The notes under the pieces were generated by a model. It searched no databases. It saw only the letters and a list, made by a program, of their open reading frames with translations, and was not told the DNA's origin. Shown here piece after piece: positions 33,603 through 43,290 of a DNA stretch of 64,000 bases; the first letter of the stretch is position 1; each line of letters opens with the position of its first letter. Origin of the DNA: Sulfitobacter sp. F26204 (GTDB taxonomy: Bacteria; Pseudomonadota; Alphaproteobacteria; Rhodobacterales; Rhodobacteraceae); contig NZ_JAPMLQ010000001.1 in NCBI RefSeq assembly GCF_026410305.1, forward strand, positions 124,001-188,000, given 5' to 3'. Made by a program: the position numbers and the translations under genes.

Positions 33603-36395
33603 ATGACATTCGGCAAAGGCCACCACCTGCATCTGATTGACGGTTCTGCGTTCATCTTTCGCGCCTATCACGCGCTGCCTCCCTTGACGCGCAAATCCGA
33701 CGGCTTGCCCATCGGGGCAGTTGCCGGTTTCTGCAATATGTTACACCGCTATGTAGAGGGGAACAGCGGCCCAGACGCGCCGACCCATGCGGCGGTGATT
33801 TTCGACAAGGGCAGCCATACTTTTCGCAATGATATGTACGACCTGTACAAGGCCAACCGCGATGCGATGCCCGAAGATCTGCGCCCGCAGATGCCCTTGA
33901 CCCGCGCGGCGACCCAGGCCTTCAATATTGCCTGCGAGGAGAAAGAGGGTTTCGAGGCGGACGACATTATTGCCACCCTTGCCGTGCAGGCCCGCACCGC
34001 GGGGGGGCGCTGTACCATCATCAGCTCCGACAAAGATTTGATGCAATTGGTGGGTGACGGGGTCGAGATGCTCGACGCGATGAAGAACAACCGCATCGAC
34101 CGCGACGGGGTATTTGCAAAATTCGGCGTCTACCCGGAACGGGTCGTCGATGTGCAGGCCCTGGCAGGTGACAGCGTCGACAACGTGCCCGGCGCACCCG
34201 GCATCGGGATCAAGACGGCGGCCCTGTTGATCAATGAATATGGCGATCTTGACAGTCTGCTGGAACGGGCGGGCGAAATCAGGCAACCCAAGCGCCGGCA
34301 AACATTGATCGACCATGCCGATCAAATCCGTTTGTCGCGCAGGTTGGTGTTGCTGGATGAAAACACGCCGCTTGATTTTACTCTCGACGACCTTGAGGTG
34401 CGCGCCCCTGATCCCGACAGGCTTCTTGCCTTTCTTGCCGAGATGGAATTCCGCACCCTGTCCAAACGTATCGCAGAGCAATTGGGCCGGGAAGCGCCGG
34501 TGATTGCCGATGCGCCACCGGCACCGGATGCGCCGCAACTCTCGGAGGTGGCCTTTGATCCCGCAGCATACGAGAAAATCAGTGACGCCGCCGCGCTGCA
34601 GGATTGGCTGGATGCGATTTACGAGCTTGGCCATGTCGCCGTCGACACCGAAACCACGGGTCTGGATGAAATGACCGCTGAACTGGTCGGTATTTCCCTC
34701 TCAACCGAAGCGGGCAAAGCCTGTTACATCCCACTGATCCACAAATCCAGAGGTACCGATGATCTGTTCGGTTCTGATGAACTTGCCAAAGGACAGATGA
34801 AAACCGAAGAGGTCTTGTGCATGCTGACCCCGATGCTGGAGGACCCAGCGATCCTCAAGATCGGGCAGAACATGAAATATGATGCCAAGATCTTTGCCCA
34901 ACTCGGCATCACACTGGCCCCCTTCGACGATACAATGCTGATGTCCTACGCCCAGCACGCTGGCCTGCACAGTCACGGCATGGACACCCTGTCGGAACGC
35001 TATCTCAGCCACACGCCGATCCCGATCAAGCCGCTGCTTGGATCCGGCAAATCGGCCATCACCTTTGACAAGGTCCCCCTGGAAGACGCCGTGGCCTATG
35101 CCGCGGAGGACGCCGACATTACTCTGCGGCTGTGGCAGGTGTTAAAACCGCAATTGCACAGCGCACAGGTCACCAGGGTGTATGAAACACTTGAACGCCC
35201 GCTGGTTCCTGTACTTGCGGATATGGAACGCACCGGCATCAAGGTCGACCGGGATACCCTGTCACGCATGTCCAACGCCTTTGCTCAAAAGATGGCAGGC
35301 CTCGAAGACGAAATCTATCAGATCGTCGGCCGCAAGTTCAACGTGGGCTCACCAGCGCAACTGGGCGAGATATTGTTCGACGAAATGGGCATCGACGGGG
35401 GAAAGAAGGGGAAAAACGGAAAGTATTCGACCGGTATCGACGTTCTTGAGGATCTTGCAACGGAACACGAACTTCCCGCTCGGGTTCTGGACTGGCGCCA
35501 ATTGAGCAAGCTCAAGTCCACCTATACCGATGCGCTGCAGACGCATATCAATCGCGAAACAGGCCGTGTTCATACGTCCTATTCCATCGCTGGTGCCTCC
35601 ACCGGGCGTCTTGCCTCGACCGATCCCAACTTGCAAAATATCCCGATCCGCTCCGAAGAAGGCCGCCGCATCCGCGAGGCCTTTATCGCGGAGGAGGGCA
35701 AGACACTGGTCGCGCTTGACTATTCCCAGATCGAATTGCGCATTCTGGCACATATCGCGGATATTCCCGCGCTCAAGGAAGCCTTTGAGCGTGGCGATGA
35801 CATCCACGCCATGACCGCTTCTGAAATGTTCGATGTGCCGATGGACGAAATGACACCCGACATTCGCCGGCGTGCCAAGGCGATCAATTTTGGTGTGATC
35901 TATGGCATTTCCGGCTTTGGGTTGGCCCGCAACCTGCGCATCCCGCGCGGTGAGGCACAGGGGTTCATCGACCGTTATTTCGAACGTTTCCCCGGCATCC
36001 GGACCTATATGGAGGACACCAAGGCATTTGCCAAAGAACACGGCTTTGTCCAAACCCTGTTTGGGCGCAAAATTCATACACCCAATATCACTGCCAAGGG
36101 ACCACATGCCGGGTTCGCCGCCCGCGCTGCAATCAACGCACCGATACAAGGTACCGCCGCCGATGTCATCCGGCGTGCGATGATCCGCATGCCCGATGCG
36201 ATCAAGGATCTGCCCGCGACGATGCTGTTGCAGGTGCACGACGAACTCTTGTTCGAGGTCGATCAGGGGCATGAGGAGGCGCTGATCACAGCCGCGCGTG
36301 ATGTCATGGAAAACGCCAATGATCCTGTGGTCAAGCTTGCCGTGAAGCTTACCGTTGACGCAGGGCAAGGGGCCAATTGGGCAGAGGCGCATTAG
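33603..36395 (+). CDS. polA: DNA polymerase I
   Basis: 930 residues with all three activities: 5'-3' exonuclease (about 1-295, with EADDIIATLA and the helix-hairpin-helix around VPGAPGIGIKTA), 3'-5' proofreading exonuclease with an intact D-x-E (VDTETTGLDE), NMKYDAKIF and YAAEDADITL, and polymerase motifs A (ALDYSQIELRILAHI), B (RRRAKAINFGVIYGIS) and C (LQVHDELLFEV). Gap filling and primer removal in replication and repair. GGGAGAACGCGC precedes the ATG at 33603; 12 upstream residues were rejected. Confidence 0.98.
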   Translation: MTFGKGHHLHLIDGSAFIFRAYHALPPLTRKSDGLPIGAVAGFCNMLHRYVEGNSGPDAPTHAAVIFDKGSHTFRNDMYDLYKANRDAMPEDLRPQMPLTRAATQAFNIACEEKEGFEADDIIATLAVQARTAGGRCTIISSDKDLMQLVGDGVEMLDAMKNNRIDRDGVFAKFGVYPERVVDVQALAGDSVDNVPGAPGIGIKTAALLINEYGDLDSLLERAGEIRQPKRRQTLIDHADQIRLSRRLVLLDENTPLDFTLDDLEVRAPDPDRLLAFLAEMEFRTLSKRIAEQLGREAPVIADAPPAPDAPQLSEVAFDPAAYEKISDAAALQDWLDAIYELGHVAVDTETTGLDEMTAELVGISLSTEAGKACYIPLIHKSRGTDDLFGSDELAKGQMKTEEVLCMLTPMLEDPAILKIGQNMKYDAKIFAQLGITLAPFDDTMLMSYAQHAGLHSHGMDTLSERYLSHTPIPIKPLLGSGKSAITFDKVPLEDAVAYAAEDADITLRLWQVLKPQLHSAQVTRVYETLERPLVPVLADMERTGIKVDRDTLSRMSNAFAQKMAGLEDEIYQIVGRKFNVGSPAQLGEILFDEMGIDGGKKGKNGKYSTGIDVLEDLATEHELPARVLDWRQLSKLKSTYTDALQTHINRETGRVHTSYSIAGASTGRLASTDPNLQNIPIRSEEGRRIREAFIAEEGKTLVALDYSQIELRILAHIADIPALKEAFERGDDIHAMTASEMFDVPMDEMTPDIRRRAKAINFGVIYGISGFGLARNLRIPRGEAQGFIDRYFERFPGIRTYMEDTKAFAKEHGFVQTLFGRKIHTPNITAKGPHAGFAARAAINAPIQGTAADVIRRAMIRMPDAIKDLPATMLLQVHDELLFEVDQGHEEALITAARDVMENANDPVVKLAVKLTVDAGQGANWAEAH

Positions 36396-36400
36396 ACGTC

Positions 36401-37039
36401 ATGCCACCGGTTTTTTACTCCTTTCGACGATGCCCTTATGCCATGCGGGCACGCCTTGCCCTTGCCAGTTCCGGCGTTCAGGTAGAGTTGCGCGAGATCC
36501 TGTTGCGCGACAAACCGCAGGCCTTTCTTGATACTTCGCCCAGTGGCACGGTTCCTTGTTTGTCAGTACAGCCCGGCGTGGATGCGCAGTCCCATGTCAT
36601 CGACGAAAGCCTGGACATCATGTTATGGGCGCTTGATCGCGCCGATCCACAGGAGTGGTTGGACATGCCCCAGGACGGTCATGCGCTGATCAACCGCGTG
36701 GACGGAGAGTTCAAAACCGCCCTCGATCGCACCAAATATGCCACACGCTATCCCGATGAAGACCCGCAGGAACACCGCGCCATCGCCGCCGGCATCCTAA
36801 ACGAGCTGAACCAACAAATTGACGGATACATCTACGGCAAACCAACGCTTGCCGATTTCGCAACCTTGCCCTTCGTCCGCCAATTCGCCTTTATCGACAA
36901 GCCGTGGTTTGACGCGCAACCATGGCCGAAGCTTCAGGCGTGGCTTGCCGCATTTCTGGACTCTGCCGCCTTTGCACAAATCATGTCAAAATACCCTCCT
37001 TGGCAGTCCGGTGACGCGCCGTTCTATTTCCCTGAATAA
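36401..37039 (+). CDS. Glutathione S-transferase family protein
   Basis: 212 residues. The N-terminal thioredoxin-like domain opens VFYSFRRCPYAMRARLAL, with an active-site cysteine in RCPYA as in omega-type or glutaredoxin-2-like GSTs, and PSGTVPCL gives the cis-proline glutathione site. The C-terminal part is helical. The start is 5 nt after polA; an overlapping in-frame start at 36377 is less likely. Substrate unknown. Confidence 0.87.
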   Translation: MPPVFYSFRRCPYAMRARLALASSGVQVELREILLRDKPQAFLDTSPSGTVPCLSVQPGVDAQSHVIDESLDIMLWALDRADPQEWLDMPQDGHALINRVDGEFKTALDRTKYATRYPDEDPQEHRAIAAGILNELNQQIDGYIYGKPTLADFATLPFVRQFAFIDKPWFDAQPWPKLQAWLAAFLDSAAFAQIMSKYPPWQSGDAPFYFPE

Positions 37040-37060
37040 ACCACCGGGCGTTGGCATGTC

Positions 37061-37135
37061 GTTAACGCAACACCGGCGCATGCCGGGTTAACCCCTGCCC
37101 GATACCGCAAAAGCTGCACTGCAGAGTGTATCGGG
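37061..37135. repeat. Two hairpins in a convergent intergenic region
   Basis: Hairpin one: GTTAAC (37061-37066) and GTTAAC (37087-37092) enclose CCGGC-GCAT-GCCGG. Hairpin two: CCCGATAC (37098-37105) and GTATCGGG (37128-37135) are perfectly complementary and enclose CTGCACTGCAG. They lie between the GST and hyi-like genes, which converge here, so transcription termination in both directions is likely. Confidence 0.55.
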
Positions 37136-37219
37136 GGTGTACGCATGGCACAGCCGATTCGCCCTTGAAAACAAAGGTGTTAACCAAATTCAGGTTGAGA
37201 CCCTCTCTGGGTGGCCGGG

Positions 37220-37978
37220 TTAGCGGACCATCCAGCCCAAACTTTCCTCGCTCGACCCATTGGGAGAATATTCACCACTGATCCAACCGGCATATTCTGC
37301 CGCCCTGATCCGGTCAAACAGCCCGTCGAAATCCACCTCACCGGTTCCCGGTGCCCCACGATCCGGCGAGTCCCCGATCTGAATATGCCGGATCAGGGAC
37401 AGGTACTGATCAAACACCGTCACCGCATCACCATGGATCATCTGCGCATGATAGCTGTCGTATTGCAGCCCCACATTCGGCGCATCCACCGCTGCCAGCA
37501 CCTCTGCAGCCAGAGCGTAATCATTCAGGAAATACCCCGGCTGCGCCACCGCGTTCAGCGGCTCCAGCGTCAGGATCAGTCCCTCGGGTGCCTCTGACGC
37601 CGCCCATTTCAGATTGTCGATCAAGGTCTGTTTCGCAGCCTCCCCTTCGGCCATGCCGGTCATGACGTGCACAAAAGAGACCTCCAATACTTCACAATAG
37701 CGAAAAACGCGCCGCATATCATATTGAAAACGCTCCACCATTTCCGGCTGCGCCGCAAATCCGCGTGCGCCACCCGTATAGTTGGGAGGCGGTGCATTTA
37801 TCAAAATCAGCTTTAGCCCCTGCGCCATCAGGGCCCGTTTGGTTTCCTTGGCCGCAATATCGTAGGGGAACAACACCTCCACCGCCTCGAAACCCGCTGT
37901 GGCTGCGGCTTCAAACCGGTCCAGATAGGGCAGTTCGGGCCAAAGATGGCTGAGGTTGGCAGCAAATTTCAGGCCCAT
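37220..37978 (-). CDS. Hydroxypyruvate isomerase family TIM-barrel protein
   Basis: 252 residues of the Hyi/OtnI family, which isomerises hydroxypyruvate to tartronate semialdehyde or acts on 2-oxo-tetronate. The N-terminal FAANLSHLWPELPYLDRF and the glutamates in LTLEPLNAV and ISGEYSP (metal-binding) are typical. It follows the DUF1285 gene directly. Assignment to Hyi versus OtnI cannot be made from sequence here; the genes next door do not help. Confidence 0.85.
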   Translation of the reverse strand: MGLKFAANLSHLWPELPYLDRFEAAATAGFEAVEVLFPYDIAAKETKRALMAQGLKLILINAPPPNYTGGARGFAAQPEMVERFQYDMRRVFRYCEVLEVSFVHVMTGMAEGEAAKQTLIDNLKWAASEAPEGLILTLEPLNAVAQPGYFLNDYALAAEVLAAVDAPNVGLQYDSYHAQMIHGDAVTVFDQYLSLIRHIQIGDSPDRGAPGTGEVDFDGLFDRIRAAEYAGWISGEYSPNGSSEESLGWMVR

Positions 37979-38575
37979 TCAAATCTCACCGGGCAGTTCA
38001 TTCGAGGGGATCATACCAAAGAACTGGCCATCGGACCAAACCCCGAACCAACCGTTACGATGGGTGCCCAGTTCAACCAACCGGTAAAAACTCTTGCGGT
38101 CGATGAGCGCCTCAAGGTTTCGACGGACAAGGACATAGGGCGACGGTTCACCGTTATCGGGGTCACGTTCTACGCGGATCGGATTGGCCACACCAGCCAT
38201 CGCCCGGTCGCCCACATTGGTCACAAAGGTCAGCTTTTGCGCCTCGCCTTCGCCCTCGGTATCGAAATCCACGGCGACAAAGGGCACATCCTCGACCTTT
38301 ATGCCTACCTTCTCTACCGGCGTCACGAGGAAATACTTGTCGTCCTCGCGCCATAGAATCGTTGAAAAAAGTCTGACCAATGCAGGCCGCCCAATCGGGG
38401 TTCCCTGATAGAACCACGTCCCGTCCCGCTTGATGTGCATGTCCAGATCGCCACTAAACGGCGGGTTCCATTTCTCTAACGGCGGCAAACCGCGTGTTTT
38501 TGCAGCTCTTACCGCTTCTGCCAGCGTATCGGCCGTTGGGGTAACGGTTTTTTGTCCACTCATTGCTTTTGCCAT
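37979..38575 (-). CDS. DUF1285 family protein
   Basis: 198 residues. DUF1285 core: LPPLEKWNPPFSGDLDMHIK, then GTWFYQGTPIGRPALVRLFS and ILWREDDKYFLVTPVEKVGI. Function unknown. It is divergent from the moxR operon and ends immediately before the hyi-like start, so both are probably cotranscribed. An internal ATG at 38563 is an alternative start. Confidence 0.88.
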   Translation of the reverse strand: MAKAMSGQKTVTPTADTLAEAVRAAKTRGLPPLEKWNPPFSGDLDMHIKRDGTWFYQGTPIGRPALVRLFSTILWREDDKYFLVTPVEKVGIKVEDVPFVAVDFDTEGEGEAQKLTFVTNVGDRAMAGVANPIRVERDPDNGEPSPYVLVRRNLEALIDRKSFYRLVELGTHRNGWFGVWSDGQFFGMIPSNELPGEI

Positions 38576-38633
38576 TTCCAGTTATAGAGATAGGTTTACA
38601 CTAACGACATATAATCGCGAGGAAGCAATTGTC

Positions 38634-39641
38634 ATGACCCAAGCCGACGACATGGTGGCACGGATCGAAAATCTGGGCGAAAAACTTGCCCAAGCCAAGC
38701 AATCTATCACAAACCGCTTCATCGGACAGGAGCGGGTTGTGGATCTGACGCTGACCGCTTTGTTGTGTGGGGGGCATGGTCTGCTGATAGGACTTCCCGG
38801 ACTGGGCAAGACCCGCCTCGTTGAAACCCTGAGCACCGTCATGGGTCTGGATGGCAACCGCGTTCAATTTACTCCTGACCTGATGCCTGCCGATATTCTG
38901 GGATCAGAGGTGCTGGACACAGCCCAGGATGGCACGCGCGTGTTCCGCTTTGTCGAAGGGCCTGTGTTTTGTCAGTTGTTGATGGCGGACGAGATCAACC
39001 GTGCCTCACCCCGAACACAGTCTGCGCTGTTGCAGGCCATGCAGGAACAGACCGTTACCGTCGCGGGCCAGGATCGGACACTTGGCATCCCTTTTCACGT
39101 TTTGGCGACCCAAAACCCCATCGAACAGGAAGGCACCTATCCGCTGCCCGAAGCACAGTTAGACCGGTTTCTTGTACAAATTGATGTCGCCTATCCTGAT
39201 CGCGACACCGAACGTGATATTCTGCTGGCGACAACCGGCGACTCCGATGCCCAGGCAACCCAGGTGTTTACAAGCCAGGAATTGCTGGATGCGCAGCGTT
39301 TGTTGCGGCGCATGCCCGTAGGGGAGTCGGTGGTCGAAATGATTCTGGATCTGGTCCGTGCCTTCCGTCCCGAAGAAGAAGGGGCAAGCCAGCGTGTTCG
39401 TGAAACCGTTGCCTGGGGGCCCGGCCCGCGGGCGGCACAGGCCCTGATGCTGGCGGTGCGCGCTCGTGCCCTGTTGCAGGGACGGCTCGCCCCCTCAGCC
39501 GAGGATGTGCTGGATATGGCCCGGCCGGTGCTGTCGCACCGGATGGCATTGAACTTTGCCGCACGGGCGCGTGGTGATAGCCTGCAAGGGCTGATTGACG
39601 AAACAGCCGCTCGTCTGACCGGAACGAAAGCCGCCGCGTGA
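38634..39641 (+). CDS. MoxR family AAA+ ATPase
   Basis: 335 residues. Walker A GLPGLGKT, Walker B LMADEINRASPRTQSALLQAM and sensor LATQNPIEQEGTYPLPEAQLD (quoted in part) are diagnostic for MoxR. These ATPases are thought to assemble or activate partner protein complexes. GAGGAAGC lies before the ATG at 38634; in-frame residues far upstream overlap the DUF1285 gene and were rejected. It is first of four overlapping genes: moxR, DUF58, BatA/DUF4159 and a further membrane protein. Confidence 0.93.
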   Translation: MTQADDMVARIENLGEKLAQAKQSITNRFIGQERVVDLTLTALLCGGHGLLIGLPGLGKTRLVETLSTVMGLDGNRVQFTPDLMPADILGSEVLDTAQDGTRVFRFVEGPVFCQLLMADEINRASPRTQSALLQAMQEQTVTVAGQDRTLGIPFHVLATQNPIEQEGTYPLPEAQLDRFLVQIDVAYPDRDTERDILLATTGDSDAQATQVFTSQELLDAQRLLRRMPVGESVVEMILDLVRAFRPEEEGASQRVRETVAWGPGPRAAQALMLAVRARALLQGRLAPSAEDVLDMARPVLSHRMALNFAARARGDSLQGLIDETAARLTGTKAAA

Positions 39642-40522
39642 CTACACCCATCACCCTTCGTGCCGCGGCCGAGGATCAGGCCACCCGTTTGCCTGTCCTT
39701 CTGGCCCGTGCGGAACAATTGGCCGGAGCCGTTCTGTGGGGTGCCCACGGTCGGCGCCGCGCAGGTGTCGGCGATGATTTCTGGCAATATCGCCCCTCTC
39801 AACAAGGCGACAGCCGCCGGATGATCGACCATCGCCGGTCAGCAATGGGTGATCAGGAATTTGTACGCGAACGCGAATGGCAAATCGCACAATCGGTGAT
39901 GCTCTGGGTCGATCAGGGGGCATCAATGCGATTTACTTCTGACAAGAGCCTGCCACAGAAGGCAGATCGCGCAAGGCTACTGGCGCTGGCGCTTGCCATC
40001 ATGTTGTTGCGTGGCGGTGAACGTGTCGGTTTGACCGGCACCGCCCTGCCTGCGCGCAGCGGCAATGCGCAGGTGCTGCGGCTGGCCGAAATGTTCTGCC
40101 AGGATGATGAAACCGACTACAGCCCGCCGGAACATCGCGCCATGATTCCGCACGCGCGGGCAGTATTCGTATCAGATTTCATGGGGGATATGGAAGGCGT
40201 GACAACCGCCCTGACCAAGGCTGCGGACCGGGGGGTGCGCGGTATCATTTATCATCTGCTTGATCCTACCGAGGAAGCCTTCCCCTTCACTGGACGTACC
40301 ATATTTGAAAGCATCGGCGGCACGCTCAGCCATGAAACCCTCAAGGCAAATGATCTCAAAGGGCGCTATCTGGAGCGGCTTGCGGCGCGCAAGGCCGAGT
40401 TGCAACGGCTCTGCACGCTGACAGGGTGGCAATACGGATTGCACCACACAGACGCATCGCCTCAATCCGCGTTGTTGTGGCTTTACGCTGCTCTTGATGC
40501 ACGTGCAGGAGTTGCAGCATGA
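39638..40522 (+). CDS. DUF58 domain protein
   Basis: 294 residues. The DUF58 core RPSQQGDSRRMIDHRRSA, with VREREWQIAQSVMLWVDQGASM, is clear. DUF58 proteins pair with MoxR ATPases and carry a degenerate von Willebrand-like fold. It starts with GTG overlapping the moxR stop (GTGA) and its stop overlaps the next ATG, so the set is tightly coupled. Role inferred: assembly of an envelope complex. Confidence 0.92.
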   Translation: MTTPITLRAAAEDQATRLPVLLARAEQLAGAVLWGAHGRRRAGVGDDFWQYRPSQQGDSRRMIDHRRSAMGDQEFVREREWQIAQSVMLWVDQGASMRFTSDKSLPQKADRARLLALALAIMLLRGGERVGLTGTALPARSGNAQVLRLAEMFCQDDETDYSPPEHRAMIPHARAVFVSDFMGDMEGVTTALTKAADRGVRGIIYHLLDPTEEAFPFTGRTIFESIGGTLSHETLKANDLKGRYLERLAARKAELQRLCTLTGWQYGLHHTDASPQSALLWLYAALDARAGVAA

Positions 40523-43290
40523 CGGTTCTGGGTGGCATCGGATTCACAGCGCCCTGGCTGTTGCTGGCATTATTGGTCCTACCGATCCTCTGGCTGATCT
40601 TGCGGGCAGTGCCCCCTGCACCGGTGCGGCGGCGATTCCCCGGCGTCGCGTTGCTGTTGGGCCTGAACGATGACGACACGGTATCGGATCGCACACCCTG
40701 GTGGCTATTGTTGCTGCGCATGCTGGCAGTGGCAGCAGTCATTCTGGGGTTGGCCGGTCCGGTCATCAATCCAGAGACAGATCAGACAGCGGGAGAGGGT
40801 CCGCTTTTGATAGCGCTGGATGGCACATGGGCCGGTGCAACACGCTGGCCACAGCAAATCGCCGCGATCGAGGCACAATTGACCCGAGCAGGCCGTGCCG
40901 GGCGTCCGGTCGGTTTCCTGTCGCTCAGTCGCCCCGACACACCATCATTCCAGAGCGCGGATGTCTGGCGAACACGACTTGCCGGGTTCACACCCGCCCC
41001 TTGGCAACCCTCAGAAGCGAATGTCGCCAAAGCGGTCGAAATCATGGCGGGTCTTGATGCCTTTGACACTCTTTGGTTCAGCGATGCCTTGGACTATTCT
41101 GGCCGCGATGCGCTATTGGATACAATGCAGGCTCGTGGATCCGTCGAAGTCTATCAAACCGCTGCGAATGTTCTGGCCATTGCACCCGCGACTTACGAAG
41201 ACAGCCTTGTTCAACTGAAACTTTCGCGCGCTGCACCCGCATTTGAACGCGAGGTCGTGGTGCAGGCCGAAGGACGCGACCCGGCAGGTAATGCACGTAT
41301 ACTGGCAACGGCTACCACAGTTTTCGAGGCGGGCAGCACCGAAGCCGAAACACAGCTTTCCCTTCCATCAGAGTTACGCGCCCGTATCACAGGCTTTACC
41401 ATCGCGGGGCAACGGTCTGCCGGCGCGACCACGCTTGTAGATGATGGATTGCGCCGCCGCGAGGTCGCCTTGATCAGCAGCGACAGTGATCAGGAAGGTT
41501 TGCAGCTTCTGACTCCATTGCACTATATCGAACAGGCGCTGGCCCCGACAGCGGACCTGATCAAGGGGTCGATAACTGATGTGCTTCCGGCCAATCCCAA
41601 CGTGATTGTCCTTGCAGATGTGGCCACCCTCTCGGATGCAGAGGCGGAACCGCTCAGTGAATGGATCACAGAAGGTGGCATGCTGGTGCGCTTTGCGGGG
41701 CCACGCGTTGCCGCCAGCGACATCAGCCGCTTTGACGAAGATCCGCTGATGCCCGTGCGCCTGCGCGCTGGCGGGCGCAGCGTGGGCGGTGCAATGTCCT
41801 GGGGCGAACCGAAATCGCTTGATTCATTCAAAAACACTTCGCCGTTCTTTGGTCTGACTGTCCCCGATGACGTCGTTGTTTCGGCCCAGGTGGTGGCACA
41901 GCCCGACCCGACACTGGCAGATCGCGTCATTGCGTCCCTGAGCGATGGCACACCACTTGTGACGCGCAAGATTGTCGGCCAGGGCCAGATCGTTTTGTTT
42001 CATGTGACTGCAACAGCGGAATGGTCTACCCTGCCCCTGTCGGGCCTGTTTGTCAGCATGTTGGAACGGCTTGCCGTGTCCTCTGCTGCGGCATCGCCGG
42101 AACCGGGTGATCTGGCGGGCACCACCTGGACGCCACAACGGGTGATGGATGGCTATGGTGTATTGTCAGATGCTGGGAGTCTGCCCGGCGTAGATGGTGA
42201 AAAACTGGTGTCCGATGCCGCTGGCCCTGCCCTGCGTCCAGGCATCTACAGCAACGGGGACAGGCGGTTGGCACGAAATGTCTTTACGACCAAAAGCACC
42301 CTTTCCCTTGCGACCTGGCCGCGTGACGTACCAGTGCGCGGTCTGGCTATCGCCCCGGAACAACCGGTTGCCGGATGGTTGCTCAGCCTGTCAATCCTGC
42401 TGTTGCTTGCGGATGTGGTGGCTTCTCTCGCTTTGTCGGGGCGCCTGCTGAACCGTAGCAATTCCGCTGCCGCAATCCTGTTCGCCCTGCCATTTTTGGG
42501 ACTGACGACCCCCGGCGAGGCACAAAGCGATGCGGACAGATTTGCGCTGGCAGCCACCGCCGAAGTGTCGCTTGCAAATGTCATTACCGGAAATTCACGT
42601 GTGGATGAAATTGCAGCCGCCGGTCTTCGGGGTCTATCAGACACGCTGTTCTTCCGAACCTCTATTGAACCCGCGCCATCGACTTCCGTTGATCTGGAAA
42701 CCGACGAACTTGCGTTCTTTCCGATCCTTTATTGGCCTGTCACACCCGATCAACCCCGCCCCTCGGCAGAGGCCTATGTCAAACTGAACGATTATTTGCG
42801 GTCGGGCGGGTTGATCCTGTTTGACACGCGTGACGCGGATATTGCCAAATTTGGGGCCTCAAGCCCAAATGGCCGCAAATTGCAGGAACTTGCAGCGTCG
42901 CTCGACATTCCACCGTTGGAACCGTTACCCGGCGATCACGTCCTGACACGTACATTCTATTTGCTGCAGGACTTTCCCGGCCGTCACAACAGCCGTGACA
43001 TTTGGGTTGAGGCCGCGCCGCCAAACGCCGAACGGATCGAAGGCATGCCCTTTCGCAACCTCAATGATGGTGTCACGCCGGTAGTGATCGGCGGAAACGA
43101 TTGGGCCGCAGCCTGGGCCGTGCGCGACAACGGCGCACCCTTGCTCCCTATTGGACGCGGCTATGCCGGTGAACGCCAGCGCGAACTGGCCAACCGGTTT
43201 GGAGTGAACCTGATCATGCATGTGCTGACAGGGAATTATAAGTCGGATCAGGTCCATGTCCCTGCGCTGCTGGATCGGTTGGGCCAATGA
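40519..43290 (+). CDS. BatA-like / DUF4159 membrane protein
   Basis: 923 residues. The N-terminal BatA domain (PWLLLALLVLPILWLILRA and a second segment near 65-85) has two membrane helices; a third segment (about 615-635, LSILLLLADVVASLAL) leads to a C-terminal DUF4159 domain (about 690-915; SVDLETDELAFFPILYWPVT). The middle part resembles a von Willebrand-type domain without a clear metal site. Third gene of the moxR operon. Confidence 0.87.
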   Translation: MTVLGGIGFTAPWLLLALLVLPILWLILRAVPPAPVRRRFPGVALLLGLNDDDTVSDRTPWWLLLLRMLAVAAVILGLAGPVINPETDQTAGEGPLLIALDGTWAGATRWPQQIAAIEAQLTRAGRAGRPVGFLSLSRPDTPSFQSADVWRTRLAGFTPAPWQPSEANVAKAVEIMAGLDAFDTLWFSDALDYSGRDALLDTMQARGSVEVYQTAANVLAIAPATYEDSLVQLKLSRAAPAFEREVVVQAEGRDPAGNARILATATTVFEAGSTEAETQLSLPSELRARITGFTIAGQRSAGATTLVDDGLRRREVALISSDSDQEGLQLLTPLHYIEQALAPTADLIKGSITDVLPANPNVIVLADVATLSDAEAEPLSEWITEGGMLVRFAGPRVAASDISRFDEDPLMPVRLRAGGRSVGGAMSWGEPKSLDSFKNTSPFFGLTVPDDVVVSAQVVAQPDPTLADRVIASLSDGTPLVTRKIVGQGQIVLFHVTATAEWSTLPLSGLFVSMLERLAVSSAAASPEPGDLAGTTWTPQRVMDGYGVLSDAGSLPGVDGEKLVSDAAGPALRPGIYSNGDRRLARNVFTTKSTLSLATWPRDVPVRGLAIAPEQPVAGWLLSLSILLLLADVVASLALSGRLLNRSNSAAAILFALPFLGLTTPGEAQSDADRFALAATAEVSLANVITGNSRVDEIAAAGLRGLSDTLFFRTSIEPAPSTSVDLETDELAFFPILYWPVTPDQPRPSAEAYVKLNDYLRSGGLILFDTRDADIAKFGASSPNGRKLQELAASLDIPPLEPLPGDHVLTRTFYLLQDFPGRHNSRDIWVEAAPPNAERIEGMPFRNLNDGVTPVVIGGNDWAAAWAVRDNGAPLLPIGRGYAGERQRELANRFGVNLIMHVLTGNYKSDQVHVPALLDRLGQ

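Noticed and set aside
33741-34634. A 297-codon open frame on the minus strand
   Set aside because: Antisense to the 5'-3' exonuclease domain of polA; no independent support.
35349-36392. A 347-codon open frame on the minus strand
   Set aside because: Antisense to the polymerase domain of polA; no independent support.
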